Source: Roseovarius confluentis (GTDB taxonomy: Bacteria > Pseudomonadota > Alphaproteobacteria > Rhodobacterales > Rhodobacteraceae). From it: a stretch of 64,000 nucleotides of DNA. This document shows positions 63,617 to 64,000 of the stretch, in pieces (positions within the stretch are counted from its first letter, which is position 1; each line of letters begins with the position of its first letter). The position numbers and the translations under genes were made by a program. Under the pieces are notes generated by a model. It searched no databases. It saw only the letters and a list, made by a program, of their open reading frames with translations, and was not told the DNA's origin. The stretch spans positions 124,001 through 188,000 of the forward strand of contig NZ_PPFE01000011.1 of the NCBI RefSeq assembly GCF_002917925.1. Reading direction: 5' to 3'.

Positions 63617-64000
63617 GTGGTTTGGGCCATCCTTCTGGTTGTCGTTCTATTCGGGTCGAGCGGGCTGGTGCACGTCCGTGCGATGACCCTTGTGATGAAC
63701 CAGGCGCGTGGGACGCCGTCCACGCAGTCCGCACGTCTCCTTTTTGCTCTTTATACGCTTGCGCTTGCCCACATCATTGAAGCCGGACTTTATGCCCTCG
63801 GCTTCAGTTTCGGTGAACTCATCGGTATCGGCGGTTTTGAACAGGAGAACGTCGACACGTTTATGGACGTTTTCTACTTTTCCCTAGTCAACTATTCGTC
63901 CCTCGGCCTCGGCGATATCTATCCCACGGACCATCTGCGTTTTCTGGCCGGTGCCGAGGCCCTGAATGGCTTTCTCCTAATTAGTTGCTCGGCCTCCACC
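63617..64000 (+). CDS. Two-pore-helix ion-channel-like membrane protein, partial (3' end beyond window)
   Basis: At least 128 codons from a GTG at 63617 to the window edge. Helix 1 (VVWAILLVVVLFG), a second helix, then FYFSLVNYSSLGLGDIYP, which resembles the pore loop of small K+-channel-like proteins (T-x-G-x-GDxxP) but reads SSLGLGDIYP. It starts 14 nt after the cueR stop, in the same direction. Ion specificity is not evident. Confidence 0.7.
   Translation, partial: MVWAILLVVVLFGSSGLVHVRAMTLVMNQARGTPSTQSARLLFALYTLALAHIIEAGLYALGFSFGELIGIGGFEQENVDTFMDVFYFSLVNYSSLGLGDIYPTDHLRFLAGAEALNGFLLISCSAST

Noticed and set aside
1..64000. CRISPR arrays, tRNA or rRNA genes, replication origin or partition genes
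   Set aside because: No regularly spaced repeats, no recognisable tRNA/rRNA sequence and no rep/par genes were seen, so plasmid location is only a guess.

Overview
The window looks like a heavy-metal (mainly copper) resistance and accessory region of an alphaproteobacterium, most likely a Rhodobacteraceae member. The signs are a Rieske protein with the [11 protein letters not shown] leader, paired copper multicopper oxidases with TAT leaders, CueR/HmrR-type and MntR regulators, and dense ATGA-overlapping operons. Insertion-sequence remnants and at least six broken genes suggest a plasmid or genomic island. No rRNA, tRNA or CRISPR was seen.

Left part (1-20.4 kb). A divalent-metal-type MerR regulator is followed by an ScsB/DsbD-like thiol reductase, a cytochrome c maturation operon ccmFGHI (minus strand), and a run of about 11 kb on the plus strand. 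That run holds SCO, DsbB, DsbA, PCuAC, a second SCO, an M23 peptidase, a DUF411 protein, a ZIP transporter, LspA, Lnt, a 55-aa membrane protein, a degenerate penicillin acylase, CtaG, a 56-aa membrane protein and a third SCO. A second CtaG faces it. Nearly all of these assemble copper-, haem- or thiol-containing extracytoplasmic proteins, or process lipoproteins and cell wall. The scsB, ccm and sco units each begin with a near-identical MerR-type promoter (19-bp spacer). The same motif precedes zntA and an L,D-transpeptidase at 28.5-29.8 kb.

Middle (20.6-31.9 kb). An MntR regulator sits divergent from an operon for a di-haem peroxidase-like protein and a phosphonate-type ABC transporter, with a DtxR-family dyad between them. 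Then come zntA with a downstream L,D-transpeptidase, two more L,D-transpeptidases and a small lipoprotein.

Copper core (31.9-48.3 kb). This holds IS3 and IS481 remnants, a cupredoxin-CusF fusion next to a truncated multicopper oxidase, CopA-CopB, DUF6010-like and VTT membrane proteins, an APC permease, Lgt, a lone Rieske protein, a 1,000-bp IS481-type element that truncates a YfcC-like carrier, and a minus-strand cluster with a P-type ATPase and several tiny Cys-rich or membrane proteins.

Right part (48.3-64 kb). A decayed Rieske copy is followed by a CorE-like ECF sigma factor with a Cys-rich tail, an EamA exporter, EF-hand proteins around a beta-propeller protein, a two-component system and a SHOCT protein. 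A CueR-promoted operon follows (broken L,D-transpeptidase, cytochrome c, multicopper oxidase, cytochrome c, DsbA-like). The end is copZ and copA from back-to-back CueR boxes, cueR, and a partial ion-channel-like gene.

Overall interpretation (inference): two MerR-family regulons export metal and at the same time supply second copies of the metal-sensitive periplasmic assembly machinery (cytochrome c maturation, disulfide handling, copper insertion into oxidases, lipoprotein and peptidoglycan processing).
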